A stretch of 64,000 bases of DNA from Cryptomeria japonica (GCF_030272615.1 NC_081406.1:481769900-481833899), one strand, 5' to 3'. Shown: positions 38,840 to 50,409, counted from the stretch's first letter. Numbers and translations are program-made. The notes: a model not told the origin generated them from the letters alone.

Positions 38840-39555
38840 AGGAACTGTTGATAAACAATGCATGCAGGCAAGTGTATGCACATGGATGCTACATAGTGAT
38901 TACCGAGCACAAAAGCTTGAAGACCTGTTTGAATAACAGATAACAGAGTATAGAGCCCAGCAGAGGGACAAGATAAGTCCTATGACTAGATTGTATTTGA
39001 GAAAATAAGAATCTGCTTTAGCATTTTAGATGTGAAGTTGCAAATATATTTTAATTACTGTTATTTTGTGAAGTGACAAAAAATCTCTTAACCGAGTGGA
39101 CTTAATAGTCTTATTTGTAAAACCCTCTAGCAAGGTGACATTCTGATTGAGTGTTTGAAATCCTTTAACAAGGTCACCTCTAACAAGGTGAAGATCCTAA
39201 CAGATCTGAGGGAAATCCCATAACCGGGTCACATCTAGCAATGTGTTTGTAATCTTTAACAGGATTTGCTTTTAACTAAGAATACTCTAGAAGAGTATAT
39301 TTCTTAGTGGGTCCAAAATCCCATAGTGGTTTTTCCCTATTTGGGTTTCCATGTTAAATCTAGTGTTATGAGTGTTATGATGTTTATATACTTATGAGTT
39401 TGCATGTTTAGCAGTTTTGGTTATATTGCTGAAGTATATGTTACCGAGGTTGAATCTGTTGCTTTTATGGAAGATTAAGTTTGTATGATTCACCCCCCCC
39501 CTCTCATCTTGTTATCTTGGCATCTGTACTTACATTAAGTATCATAACTATCGAT

Positions 39556-39567
39556 TGGTATCAGAGC
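39556..39567 (+). other. Primer-binding site of copia-1
   Basis: TGGTATCAGAGC, initiator-Met type, two bases after the LTR end. Confidence 0.9.
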
Positions 39568-39618
39568 TTTGGACTCTTGAAGAAAAAGTTTAAAGGTACT
39601 TGAGGAAAAGATCCCAAG

Positions 39619-40971
39619 ATGTATAAGAGGGATGCACCAAAGCTGAACAAGTCAAGTTTCTCTACATGGTAGAAAAGGATGAAGTTGCACCTATCAGGAG
39701 TTGGAGAATATGCTGTATATTATCTAGAGAATTATTTCATTACACCTAGCACCTATCCATTGACAATGGAAGAGATAAAGGCAAAGCAAGAACATATTCA
39801 AGCAATGATTGAAATAACATCTGCATTGACCGACTCAGAGTTTAATGATCTAGAAGGCTGCAATGATGCCAAGGCAATATGGGACAAGCTTATATCTGTG
39901 TATGGTGGTGATGAACATGTTCAAAGAGCAAAAGTGGATAGTCTAAGAGGACAACTTGAATCTATGAGGATGAATGAAGGTGAGAACATAACCCAGTATA
40001 GTACAAGACTAAAGGAGATTGTTAATCAAATCAAAGGAGCAGGAGGAACCATTGAAGAAAAGGATGTCACAGGTAAGTTATTGAGAACCCTTCTACCTAC
40101 TTATGCAATCCTAGTCTCTGCAATCAGTGAATTGAGGTCTATACCCAATATGCCAATTTCTTTGGATGCTACTATTGGTAAGCTACATGCATTTGAATTA
40201 AGTAATTTTGATAACAGTGGGTCTTCGGTAAATAAAGTTGAATCCATATTCAATTCTTTTCATCTTGATGAATCTGATGATTACAATGATAGAAAGTATA
40301 AGTACTCTGAAGGGAATCACAGTGGAGCAAGTGAAAGATTTCGTAAAAACATGGAGGAGGTACACAAACTGTATGATGAAATCAGAAAGCAAGAAGAGTT
40401 TGAAGCACTATTAGCCAGAAGGTTACCGGGAGGCAAAGGTAAGTATAAAAGAAAACTACCTTCGAAATGTTTTAACTGTGATAGAATAGGACATATGGCT
40501 TCTAACTGTCCTGACAAAGAATCCAGTGAAAAGAGAGATTCTCAAGATGACAGATGGAAAAATAATTATTACAGAGGACACCGAGACTTCAGAAGAAGAG
40601 ATAGAAAGTCATGCCTAATAGCCGATGAGGAATCAAATGATGATAAATCAGATGAAACTGATATAGAGGAAGTAGTTTATGTGGCTATCAAAGATGGATC
40701 AGATGAAGAAAGGTATGAAGAAAAAGCCCTAATATCTCACATAAATACTAATGATTCTTGGATCATAGATAGTGGATGCTCACATCACATGACAAGTGAC
40801 AAACACAAGTTTGCTATGTTAGAAGATTATGATGGAGGTTATGTAAGATTTGGTAATGATGCACCATGTCCGGTAAAAGGTAAAGGATCCATAACACTTC
40901 TTGACAATGGTAAATGTAATGATGTTTATTGGGTTGAAGGTTTGAAATATAATTTGTTGAGTGTAGCATAG
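39619..40971 (+). pseudogene. gag: copia-1 Gag and protease N-terminus
   Basis: ATG at 39619 (MYKRDAPKLNKSSF) is followed by a TAG at 39670-39672, after which the frame is open for 430 codons. Gag has the UBN2-type capsid region (ATLPTYAILV-like LRTLLPTYAILVSAI), a knuckle CFNCDRIGHMASNC at 40468-40509 and an acidic tail. The protease begins with SWIIDSGCSHHMT at 40756-40794, keeping D-S-G. The frame ends at TAG 40969-40971, where the second copy has a Gln codon, so this is a C-to-T change. The TAG at 39670 is also in the second copy. Confidence 0.9.
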
Positions 40972-42239
40972 CTGAACAACATAGGTTACCGAATAGAATT
41001 TCAGAAAGGAATTGTCAAAGTTCATGACAAGCATGGAAAGTTAGCTGCTACCGGGACACAAACAAAAGGTAACACATTTCACCTTGACTCAACTCGGAAT
41101 AAGTGTCTGTATGCAAAGATAGATGATACCTGGTTATGGCATAAAAGGTTTTGTCATGTAAATTTTGATAATCTGATCAAAATAAGCAAGAAGCACCGAG
41201 TAAGAGGTCCACCAAGTTTGGAAAAACCTGAGAATGCTATGTGCTGAGGATGCCAGATGGGTAAGATGACAAGATCAAGCTTTACAAGTAAGTCTTACAC
41301 TTCAAAAGGAATTTTAGATCTAGTACATCCTGATCTTTGTGGTCCTATGAAAGTTCAAAGTTATTATGGTGATAAATATTTCATATTATTTGTGGATGAT
41401 TATTCAAGGATGATGTCAATTATGTTTTTAAAAGAAAAATCAGAAGCTTTTCAAATGTTTAAATGGTACAAGGCAAGAGTTGAAAATGAAACAGGAAGAC
41501 AACTGAAATGTCTTAGATTAGATAGAGTAGGAGAGTTTACCTTTGACAAATTTAACTTATTCTGCAATGATCATGGTATAAAAAGACAAGTCTCTGCACC
41601 GAGAACTCCACAACAAAATGGGATAGCTGAGAGAAGAAACAACTCTATTGTGGATTGTGCCAGAACCCTGATGATTGAAAAGAACGTGCCATAAACATTT
41701 TGGAGAGAAGCAATAAGCATAGGAGTTTACACACTGAACTGAGTACAACTAAAGAATGGAATCTTGAAGACACCATATGAAATCTAGTATGAAAAGAAAC
41801 CTAATGTAAGTTACTTCAAAATCTTTGGAAGTAGATGCTATCTACACAAAGATGATAGAAATGGAAAGTTTGATCAGAAAAGTGAAGAAGGAATTTTTTT
41901 TTTTATTCTTCTAGAAGTAAAGCATTTAAATGTCTGATCAAATCATCTAACAAAATAGTAGAAAGTGCAAATGTGAAAATTGATGAATTTGCAGAAAGAA
42001 AAGATGAAGGAAACTCCAAAGAACCAGAAGATTATGAAGATTTTGTCTATGTTCAATCGACAAGTCCTACCAAGAGAGTTACTGAAGAAAATGAGGATAT
42101 CCAGTTATTGAGTGATGAAAAAGATCATACAGAGCCTACCGAGCCTATATTAGCCAAGTATGTCAGAGGGAATCATGCATCAAGTCAGATTATAGGAGAT
42201 AAGGATGATCCAATGATGACAAGGAACAAACTAAGATAG
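40972..42239 (+). pseudogene. pol: copia-1 protease end and integrase
   Basis: The frame continues past 40971 into the GAG-pre-integrase part (TWLWHKRFCHVNFDNL), then a TGA at 41245-41247 that the second copy shares. The integrase core has LVHPDLCGPM, YFILFVDDYSRM, and PQQNGIAERRN, with the usual D-D-E positions: Asp of HPD, Asp in the RLDRVGEF region (normally SDNGGEF), and Glu of AERR. Further stops are TAA at 41692 (shared) and TGA near 41742. A run of eleven T near 41894 replaces mixed sequence of the second copy and shifts the frame by one base. Confidence 0.88.
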
Positions 42240-42248
42240 AACACATGT

Positions 42249-42892
42249 TTGATATCTGAATTTGAATCAAGAATAGTGAAGGAGGCATTTAACAGTGAAG
42301 ATTGGATAAATGCTATGACAGAAGAGATTGATCAAATCAAGAAGAATGACACATGGACACTGGTCACAAGACCGAAGGACAAAAATGTAATTGGTACAAA
42401 GTGGATTTTCAGAAACAAGCTGAATGAAAAAGGTGAGGTCATTCGAAATAAATTAAGACTAGTTTGCAAAGGATATGCTCAAGAAGAGGGAATTGATTAT
42501 GGTGAGACTTTTGCACCTGTGGCAAGACTTGAAGGAGTAAGAACATTGTTGGCATATGCTTCTTTCAAAAATTTCAAGGTATATCAAATGGATGTCAAAT
42601 CTGCATTTCTGAATGGTATATTAGAAGAAGAAGTTTTATTGAACAACCTGAAGGATTTGTTGAAGACAAGAATAAAGATCAGGTATGTAAATTGAACAAA
42701 GCTTTATATGGTTTGAAACAAGGACCTAGATCATGGTATGAAAGATTGCACTCTTATTTAATCAAGATTGGTTTTATAAGAACAAGTGAAAACAACAATA
42801 TGTACATGAAGAATGATGAAAATGGAGTACTGATCTTAGCCATATTTGTTGATGACATTATATTTTGTGGGAATGATTCTCTATGCAAATAA
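42249..42892 (+). pseudogene. pol: copia-1 reverse transcriptase
   Basis: The RT domain carries TWTLVTRPKDKNVIGTKWIF, FAPVARLEGVRTLLAYA, YQMDVKSAFLNGILEE, then after a one-base deletion near 42631, NKALYGLKQGPRSWYERL and the catalytic FVDDI at about 42850. The second copy retains the missing base. The domain ends with a stop at 42890. RT would copy the element RNA in cytoplasmic particles. Confidence 0.92.
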
Positions 42893-43774
42893 TTTGAGAT
42901 GTCATTAATCGATGAGATAAAGTATTTTATAGGTTTACAAATACTGCAAATGAAAGATGAGATTTTCATTACTCAATCCAAGTACATAAAGGAAAACTTG
43001 AAGAAATTTGGAATGGAGGACTCAAAACCAGTAAGTACTCCTATGACTACCAACTGTAAACTATCAAAGAATGATGAATCTGCATCTATTGATGAGACAC
43101 TTTACCGATCCATGATTGGAAAGCTACAATATGTTGTTCACAGCAGGCCAGACATAGCACATGCAGTAGGTACAGTTGCAAGATTTTCTGCAGATCCCAA
43201 GGAAACACACATGACAACAATCAAGAGAATTTTTAGATACTTGAAAGGTACTGAGGATTATGGCTTAGTATATCAGAAAGGAAATGATTTTGATTTAAAA
43301 GTTTATACTGATGCTGATTGGGCAGGCAACATTGACGATAGAAAAAGCACAAGTGGAGGAGCTTTCTTTTTAGGAGAAAGACTAGTGAGTTGGCTTAGCA
43401 AGAAACAAGGATGTGTTTCACAGTCAATAGCAGAAGCTGAATATGTTGCTGCAACATTGAATTGTACCAATATAGCATGGATCAAACAATTGTTGGAAGG
43501 TATAAATGAGAAAGTTACCGAGCCAGTAACTATATTCTGTGATAATACTAGTGCCATTAACATTTCAAAGAATCTTGCTATGCACTCTAAGAAAAAGCAC
43601 ATCTCTATCAAATATCATAATCTTAGAGAAGAAGCTCAAGAGAAGAAAGTGGTGTTGGAGTATGTTAGCACAAAGGAACAAATAGAAGATATTTTCATGA
43701 AGCCACTGCCAAGGGACACTTTTGAGTATCTTAGAAGTAAGTTAGGGGTCCTACCCCTATCTTCTACTCACTAA
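42893..43774 (+). pseudogene. pol: copia-1 RT thumb and RNase H
   Basis: Open for 291 codons in the RT C-terminal frame: EIKYFIGLQILQMKDEIFIT, KPVSTPMTTNCKL, YRSMIGKLQY, then RNase H with YTDADWAGNIDDRKSTSG, SIAEAEYVAA, CDNTSAINISKN and KHISIKYHNLREE. These hold the catalytic Asp, Glu and Asp positions. It ends GVLPLSSTH at 43774, the natural C-terminus. This is the best preserved part of the element. Confidence 0.93.
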
Positions 43775-44120
43775 CCGAGTTCGGTGAAAGCATCAATTCG
43801 ATGAATCTACATAATATCATGTGTGGATTGATGCTTATTTACACACTTTAGGAGATTTTCTAAAAGTGTGCAGAAAACAAATACAGGGAAGAGGAATTGT
43901 AGACATAATACTCTGATCGAGATTGAGTTGACACATAACAGCAAGGAATTCACTTCTCAGCGGAAGAAATCATGTTTTAGTTCTTTAATTTTTGGCATTG
44001 TTGTCAAAGGGGGAGAAGACTATTGTATGGGGCAGAAGTCTGATGATAGGGGGAGAGCATTTCAGAATCTCACAACAATCCGAATCAATTAAGTCAAATC
44101 AATTGGTTTTTCCATCAATG

Positions 44121-44134
44121 CCAAAGGGGGAGAT
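44121..44134 (+). other. Polypurine tract of copia-1
   Basis: CCAAAGGGGGAGAT directly before the TGTTGG start of the right LTR. Confidence 0.88.
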
Positions 44135-45657
44135 TGTTGGCATTATAACAGACAATAAGAGATTGTTGGCATTTTAATTAGGATATTGAGAAGGTTGTTG
44201 ATGATTATGGATATAACTGATTAAGGATGTTTACTATCTTAATATTATTATTTTGTCATTGATGTCAAGAAATTGATTTTCTAATTCAGTATGATGTTGC
44301 CATATCTTAAGAAGTATGATTTGATGAGTATAAAGATGTTGGTAAACGACACAGAAAGAATATGATGAATAAGGGGAGGAATAAGTTATTCAATGGGAAA
44401 CTATTACCAAGTTAGACAATGATGAGATCATGATGTTTAGATTGTTTTGATATCCTACATATTTTGTTGATTGTAAGGTTAATACTATACTATGTTACCA
44501 AGCAAAGAACCTAGTCGGTAAACCCTAAGGAACCTAGTCGGTAAACCCTAAGGTTATCGCTATCGGTTAATGAAGGCGGAATGTCTACCGAGTGAAGTTT
44601 AGTATTTACCAAGTTGCAACCGAGCTGTAACAAAATGCATTAAATGATTATAAACAATATTTAATGAAGGAAGCTCATGAGCTGGAATTGATTAAATGAT
44701 TGGTATGTCATGCATGAAGTTTGTTAAGAATCTATGGCAATGGAAGATTGGTAGGAAGATCTACAGTGCGGATTGAACCGCAATATCTTAGCACAAGTTC
44801 CAAGAAATGTATGCAAGTTCCAAGGCGAGGTAAAACATTTTCAGATTGAAGGATACATTGAACCTGGTCAAGTTTGAAGATCTGATGGCTATGATTGATC
44901 ATGGGATATGTGATCAAGGAGATTAAGTGGTTAGCAAATTGTTTATAAATAAGGAACTGTTGATAAACAATGCATGCGGGCAAGTGTATGCACATGGATG
45001 CTACATAGTGATTACCGAGCACAGAAGCTTGAAGACCTGTTTGAATAACAGAGTATAGAGCCCAGCAGAGGGACAAGATAAGTCCTATGACTAGATTGTA
45101 TTTGAGCAAATAAGAATCTACTTTAGCATTTTAGATGTGAAGTTGCAGATAGATTTTTATTACTGTTATTTTGTGAAGTGACATAAAATCTCTTAATCGA
45201 GTGGACTTAACAGTCTTATTTGTAAAACCCTCTATCAAGGTGACATTCTGATTGAGTGTTTGAAATCCTTTAACAAGGTCACCTCTAACAAGGTGAAGAT
45301 CCTAATAGATCTGAGGGAAATCCCTTAACTGGGTCACATCTAGCAATGTGTTTGTAATCTTTAACAGGATTTGCTTTTAACCGAGCATACTCTAGAAGAG
45401 TATATTTCTTAGTGGGTCCAAAATCCCGTAGTGGTTTTTCCCTATTTGGGTTTCCACGTTAAATCTAGTGTTATGAGTGTTATGATGTTTATATGCTTAT
45501 GAGTTTGCATGTTTAGCAATTTTGGTTATATTGCTGAAGTATATGTTACCGAGGTTGAATCTATTGTTTTTATGGAAGATTAAGTTTGTATGATTCACCC
45601 CCCCCTCTCATCTTGTTAGCTTGGCATCTATACTTACATTAAGTATTAGAACTATCA
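44135..45657 (+). mobile_element. copia-1 right LTR, 1523 bp, shared with the second internal domain
   Basis: Begins TGTTGGCATTATAACAG and ends ACTATCA, followed by AT and a primer site at 45660. It serves as 3' LTR of the first unit and as 5' LTR of the second. TATAAATA is at 44944-44951 and the two 23-bp U3 repeats are at 44507-44552. Confidence 0.92.
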
Positions 45658-45722
45658 ATTGGTATCAGAGCTTTGGACTTCGGAAGAAAAAGTTTAAAGG
45701 TACTTGAGGAAAAGATCCCAAG

Positions 45723-47045
45723 ATGTATAAGAGGGATGCGCCGAAGTTGAACAAGTCAAGTTTCTCTACATGGTAGAAAAGGATGAAGCTGCACCTATAA
45801 GGAGTTGGAGAATATGTTGTATATTATCTAGAGAATTATTTCATTACACCTAGCACCTATCCATTGACAATGGAAGAGATAAAGGCAAAGCAAGAACATA
45901 TTCATGCAGTGATTGAAATAACATCTGCATTGATCGACTCAGAGTTTAATGATCTAGAAGGCTGATGTGATGCCAAGGCAATGTGGGACAAGCTCATATC
46001 TATGTATGGTGGTGATGAACATGTTCAAAGAGAAAAAGTGGATAGTCTAAGAGGACAACTTGAATATATGAGGATGAATGAAGGTGAGAACATAACCATT
46101 GAAGAAAAGGATGTCACAAGTAAGTTATTGAGAACCCTTCTACCTGCTTATGCAATCTGAGTCTTTGTAATAAATGAAATGAGGTCTGTACCCAATATGC
46201 CAGTTTCTTTGGATGCTACTATTGGTAAGATACATGCATTTGAATTAAGTGATTTTGATAACAGTGGGTCTTCGGTAAATAAAGTTGAATCTGCATTCAG
46301 TTCTTTTCATCTTGATGAATTTGATGATTACAATGATAGAAAGTATAAGTACTCTGAAGGGAATCACAGTGGAACAAGTGAAAGATTTTGCAAAAACATG
46401 GAGGAGGTACACAAACTGTATGATGAAATCAGAAAGCAAGAAGAGTTTGAAGCACTATTAGCCAGAAGGTTACCGAGAGGCAAAGGTAAGTATAAAGGAA
46501 AACTACCTTTGAAATGTTTTAACTGTGATAGAATAAGACATATGGCTTCTAACTGTCCTAACAAAGAATCCAGTGAAAAGAGAGATTCTCGAGATGACAG
46601 ACAGAAAAATAATCATTACATAACACATCGAGACTTCAGAAGAAGAGATAGAAACTCATGCCTAATAGCCGATGAGGAATCAAATGATGATAAATCAGAT
46701 GAAACTGATATAGAGGAAGTAGTTTATGTGGCTATCAAAGATGGATCAGATGAAGAAAGGTATGAAGAAAAAGTCCTAATATCTCACATAAATACTAATG
46801 ATTCTTGGATCATAGATAGTGGATGCTCACATCACATGACAGGTGATAAACACAAGTTTGCTATGTTAGAAGATTATGATGGAGGTTATGTAAGATTTGG
46901 TAATGATGCACCATGTTCGGTAAAAGGTAAAGGATCCATAACACTTCTTGACAATGGTAAATGTAATGATGTTTATTGGGTTGAAGGTTTGAAATATAAT
47001 TTGTTGAGTGTAGCACAACTGAACAACACAGGTTACCAAATATAA
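45723..47045 (+). pseudogene. gag: Second-copy Gag and protease start
   Basis: ATG at 45723 leads into the same Gag with the shared TAG, further stops near 45963 and 46158, and a 57-bp deletion at 46097/46098 relative to 39994-40050 of the first copy. From 46179 the frame is open for 288 codons: knuckle CFNCDRIRHMASNC (Gly to Arg next to the His) and protease SWIIDSGCSHHMT near 46803-46841. It ends at TAA 47043-47045. Confidence 0.88.
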
Positions 47046-48300
47046 TTTCAGAAAGGAATTGTCAAAGTTCATGACAAGCATGGAAAGTTAGCTGCTACCG
47101 GGACACAAACAAAAGGTAACACATTTCACCTTGACTCAACTCGGAATAAGTGTCTGTATGCAAAGATAGATGATACCTGGTTATGGCATAAAAGTTTTTG
47201 TCATGTAAATTTTGATAATCTAATCAAAATAAGCAAGAAGCACCGAGTAAGAGGTCTACCGAGTTTGGAAAAACCTGAGAATGCTATGTGCTGAGGATGC
47301 CAGATGGGTAAGATGACAAGATCAAGCTTTACAAGTAAGTGTTACACTTCAAAAGGAATTTTAGATCTAGTACATACTGATCTTTGTGGTCCTATGAAAG
47401 TTCAAAGTTATTATGGTGATAAATATTTCATATTATTTGTGGATGATTATTCAAGGATGATGTCAGTTATGTTTTTAAAAGAAAAATCAGAAGCTTTTCA
47501 AATGTTTAAATGGTACAAGGCAAGAGTTGAAAATGAAATAGGAAGACAACTAAAATGTCTTAGATCAAATAGAGGAGGAGAGTTTACCTCTGACGAATTT
47601 AACTTATTCTGCAATGATCATGGTATAAAAAGACAAGTCTCTGCACCGAGAACTCCTAGCAAAATGGGATAGCTGAGAGAAGAAATAGATCTATTGTGGA
47701 TTGTGCTAGAACCCTGATGATTGAAAAGAAAGTGCCATAAACATTTTGGAGAGAAGCAATAAGCACAACAGTTTAAACCTTGAACCAAGTACAACTAAAG
47801 AAAGGAACCTTGAAGACACCATATGAAATCTGGTATGACAAGAAACCTAATGTAAGTTACTTCAAAATCTTTGGAAGTAGATGCCATGTACACAAAGATG
47901 ATAGAAATGGAAAGTTTAATTAGAAAAGTGAAGAAGGAATATTTCTTGGTTATTCTTCTAGAAGTAAAGCATTTAAATATCTGATCAAATCATCTAACAA
48001 AATAGTAGAAAGTGCAAAGGTGAAAATTGATGAATTTGCAGAAAGCAAAGATGAAGGAAACTCCAAAGAACCAGAAGATTATGAAGAATTTGTCTATTTT
48101 CAAGCGACAAGTCCTACCAAGAGAGTTACTAAAGAAAATGAGGATATCTAGTTACCGAGTGATGAAGAAGATCATACAGAGCCTACCGAGCCTGTATTAG
48201 CCAAGTATGTCAGAAGGAATCATGCATCAAGTTAGATTATAGGAGATAAGGATGATCCAGTGATGACAAGGAACAAACTGAGACAAAACACATGTTTGAT
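47046..48300 (+). pseudogene. pol: Second-copy integrase
   Basis: Integrase parts match the first copy: LVHTDLCGPM (the expected HTD, where copy one has HPD), YFILFVDDYSRM and SNRGGEFTSDEF. A one-base deletion near 47657 breaks the frame before the AERRN region, and a shared TAA lies near 47737. In this copy the GIFLGYSSRSKAF stretch (about 47938) is normal, where copy one has a T run. Confidence 0.85.
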
Positions 48301-48738
48301 ATCTGAATTTGAACCAAGAATAGTGAAGGAGGCATTTAACAGTTAAGATTGGATAAATTCTATGATAGAAGAGATTGATCAAATCAAGAAGAATGACACA
48401 TGGACACTGGTCACAAGACCGAAGGACAAAAATGTAATCGGTACAAAGTGGATTTTCAGAAACAAACTGAATGAAAAAGGTGAGGTCATTCGAAATAAAG
48501 AAAGACTAGTTTGCAAAGGATATGCTCAAGAAGAGGGAATGGATTATGGTGAGACTTTTGCACCTGTGGCAAGACTTGAAGGAGTAAGAACATTGTTGGC
48601 ATATGCTGCTTTCAAAAATTTCAACGTATATCAAATGGATGTCAAATCTGCATTTCTGAATGGTATATTAGAAGAAGAAGCTTTTATTGAACAACCTGAA
48701 GGATTTGTTGAAGACAAGAATAAAGATTAGGTATGTAA
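48301..48738 (+). pseudogene. pol: Second-copy reverse transcriptase, truncated
   Basis: The RT N-terminal half is clear (DTWTLVTRPKDKNVIGTKWI, YGETFAPVARLEGVRTLL, MDVKSAFLNGILEEEAFIEQ) with an intact reading through the site of the first copy's frameshift. It stops at TAG 48728-48730, just before the junction at 48738. The catalytic FVDDI region is missing. Confidence 0.88.
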
Positions 48739-50409
48739 ATTGAACAAAGCTTCCAAATTCTTCTTACCGGTTCTCCTCTTTGCTTGCAATTGGGACTACT
48801 CATTTGACTTGGGTTTTCTCTTATGTACAATTGTTATCCTGGGCTTCTGAGGAGTCTCCTTGATAGGTTCTTTCTTTTTCTCCTCCTTCTTCTCCCTCGC
48901 TACACCTTTATTCTTTAGATTTTCCTTTACACCCTCATCTGATTATGTTTCCTTAGAAAAAATAGTCATGTATTGCCAAGTGGTCTTCTGCTTAGCCGGT
49001 TTAGAAGTAGAAGGCTCTATGGATGGTGCTTCTAGTTTCTTGGAAGTCTCTTTTTGTACCAGGACCACATTGGGAGTGGCCTTAGTTTCTTTTTGGGCTT
49101 CCCTTTCCTCTTTCCTCTTCTACTTCATCTCTTCTTTCCTGCGGGCTTCAAGAATCTTAACTTTCTATTCAACTTCTGCTCTGTCATGACCTTCACCAAT
49201 AAGAGATTCCACTACAACCTTAGTCATTTTCTTTCTTATTGCTGGTGCAACCTGTTCCTCATAAACCTTAAGTCATTTTTCTTGGGTTGTGCCAAAATTT
49301 TCTTCCTTTTCATCTACCAGTGCCTGCAATAGGTGTTGAGCATAGGCATCCAGTGTGGCCTCGTCCACCTCATATCCCATTGACATGATCCAAATTATTC
49401 TTGGCTGTACAACTTCCATCATGCATTCATCTTTGTTAACCATAAAACATATAGTATCCTTATATTTTTCTACTATAGATTTAGGGATCCTAGATCTATT
49501 CTTCATTTCTTCTTGCAAATTCTTAAAAAATGCCCATAGATTTGCCTTGCTAAGCTTATCCCCTTCCCTATCCAAAATTTGAACTATCTGAGATGCTACT
49601 GGATGATCAAAAGACCATTGAATCTTTCCAAAACTGGGAACTGTACCCAAAACATAAAATACCAAACATATAAGAAAAGATCCATACTGGAAAGTATTCT
49701 TTTTGTCTTGCTTGATTTTATGGAGGTTTGTCATGAGTTCTTTTAGCATTACGCTGTAAAGATCATAGTGGGTATCCTCCTTAACCATTTGATGAGCAAC
49801 CAAAATGTTGTTGTTGGAGATAGAGTTCAGTCGATTAGACTGATAAACCTTGTAACCTATAATTATCGCGACAAATTTCACATCAATATCCCTTACATCA
49901 TCAACTCTTATAGATCATCCATCAAAAGTAGCGCCAATGAGTTTGTTGAGTTTAGAGTTAGAAAGCTTGCACCTAGGGCCAGGTACACCTCCAACTTTGT
50001 GTAGACATGTGACATCCTTGATCAATTCCTCTGTAATCTTGTACGACCAGTCTAACTAAATAAACTCTTTGTGAATGTGGCTCAAAACATATCACACCCA
50101 TTCTAACTCATCAAAAGTAGGAAAATCCATAAACTAAGTGAAACCCTTCCTCTGCAAGTGTGCAAATTCTGATTTCAGCTGGTGGTCGGTGATTAGTTTT
50201 TGTGTGAAAATGCATGACAACTCATATCCTCCAAGCTCCTCAATATTGAAATGCATGTATGCCCTAATATCCTCAGTATGAAGAGTACCATGACAAACGC
50301 TAGATAATGCACCCAATGGTTCATCCAAAAGAGACTTGAAAATAGGATGGGGGTGCTTCTTGATTTCCACCACCAAAGGAGTGTTGATGCTGGATTTTGA
50401 AGAAGCCAT
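48739..50409 (-). pseudogene. ORF2 of the LARD-like element, N-terminal half
   Basis: A start ATG at 50409 opens MASSKSSINTPLVVEIKK and continues with HPIFKSLLDEPLGALSSVCH, ELGGYELSCIF and LKSEFAHLQRKGFT. After a gap with stops it resumes at 49881 with KFVAIIIGYKVYQSNRLNSI, NTFQYGSFLICLVFYVLGTV, FFKNLQEEMKNRSRIPKSIV, DECMMEVVQPRIIWIMSMGY and YAQHLLQALVDEKEENFG. It then becomes a Lys/Glu-rich helix to about 48740, where the nested copia begins. No enzyme motif is visible. About 556 codons. The two halves together are about 930 codons, and the family is unknown to me. Confidence 0.6.

Larger units (their letters stand above)
38023..39553 (+). mobile_element. copia-1 left LTR, 1531 bp
   Basis: Begins TGTTGGCATTATAACAG and ends ACTATCG, where the right LTR has ACTATCA, so the terminal CA has mutated. 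It contains a perfect 23-bp tandem duplication at 38395-38440, TATAAATA at 38832-38839, and the block TGATTCACCCCCCCCTCTCA near its end. Confidence 0.92.
38023..45657 (+). mobile_element. Ty1-copia element (copia-1), two LTRs, 7635 bp
   Basis: LTRs 38023-39553 and 44135-45657 flank gag, protease, integrase, RT and RNase H, in the Ty1-copia order. PBS at 39556-39567 and polypurine tract at 44121-44134. In the first 170 bp the LTRs differ at about six positions by eye, mostly transitions. A second, truncated internal domain continues straight from the right LTR (45658-48738), making an LTR-internal-LTR-internal tandem. The whole is nested in ORF2 of the minus-strand LARD-like element. Confidence 0.92.
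45658..48738 (+). mobile_element. Second, truncated copia-1 internal domain
   Basis: This copy follows the right LTR without a gap and repeats PBS (45660-45671), gag, protease, integrase and the N-terminal part of RT. It stops at AAAGCTT (48738), after which the sequence of the minus-strand host element resumes. RT end, RNase H and a third LTR are missing. It shares with the first copy the TAG early in gag, the TGA before MGK and the TAA in integrase, and has its own 57-bp in-frame gag deletion. Confidence 0.9.

Noticed and set aside
48860-49332. Plus-strand frames rich in Phe/Ser/Leu that look membrane-like
   Set aside because: They are antisense to the Lys/Glu-rich part of ORF2, where Lys and Glu codons read as Phe, Leu and Ser on the other strand.
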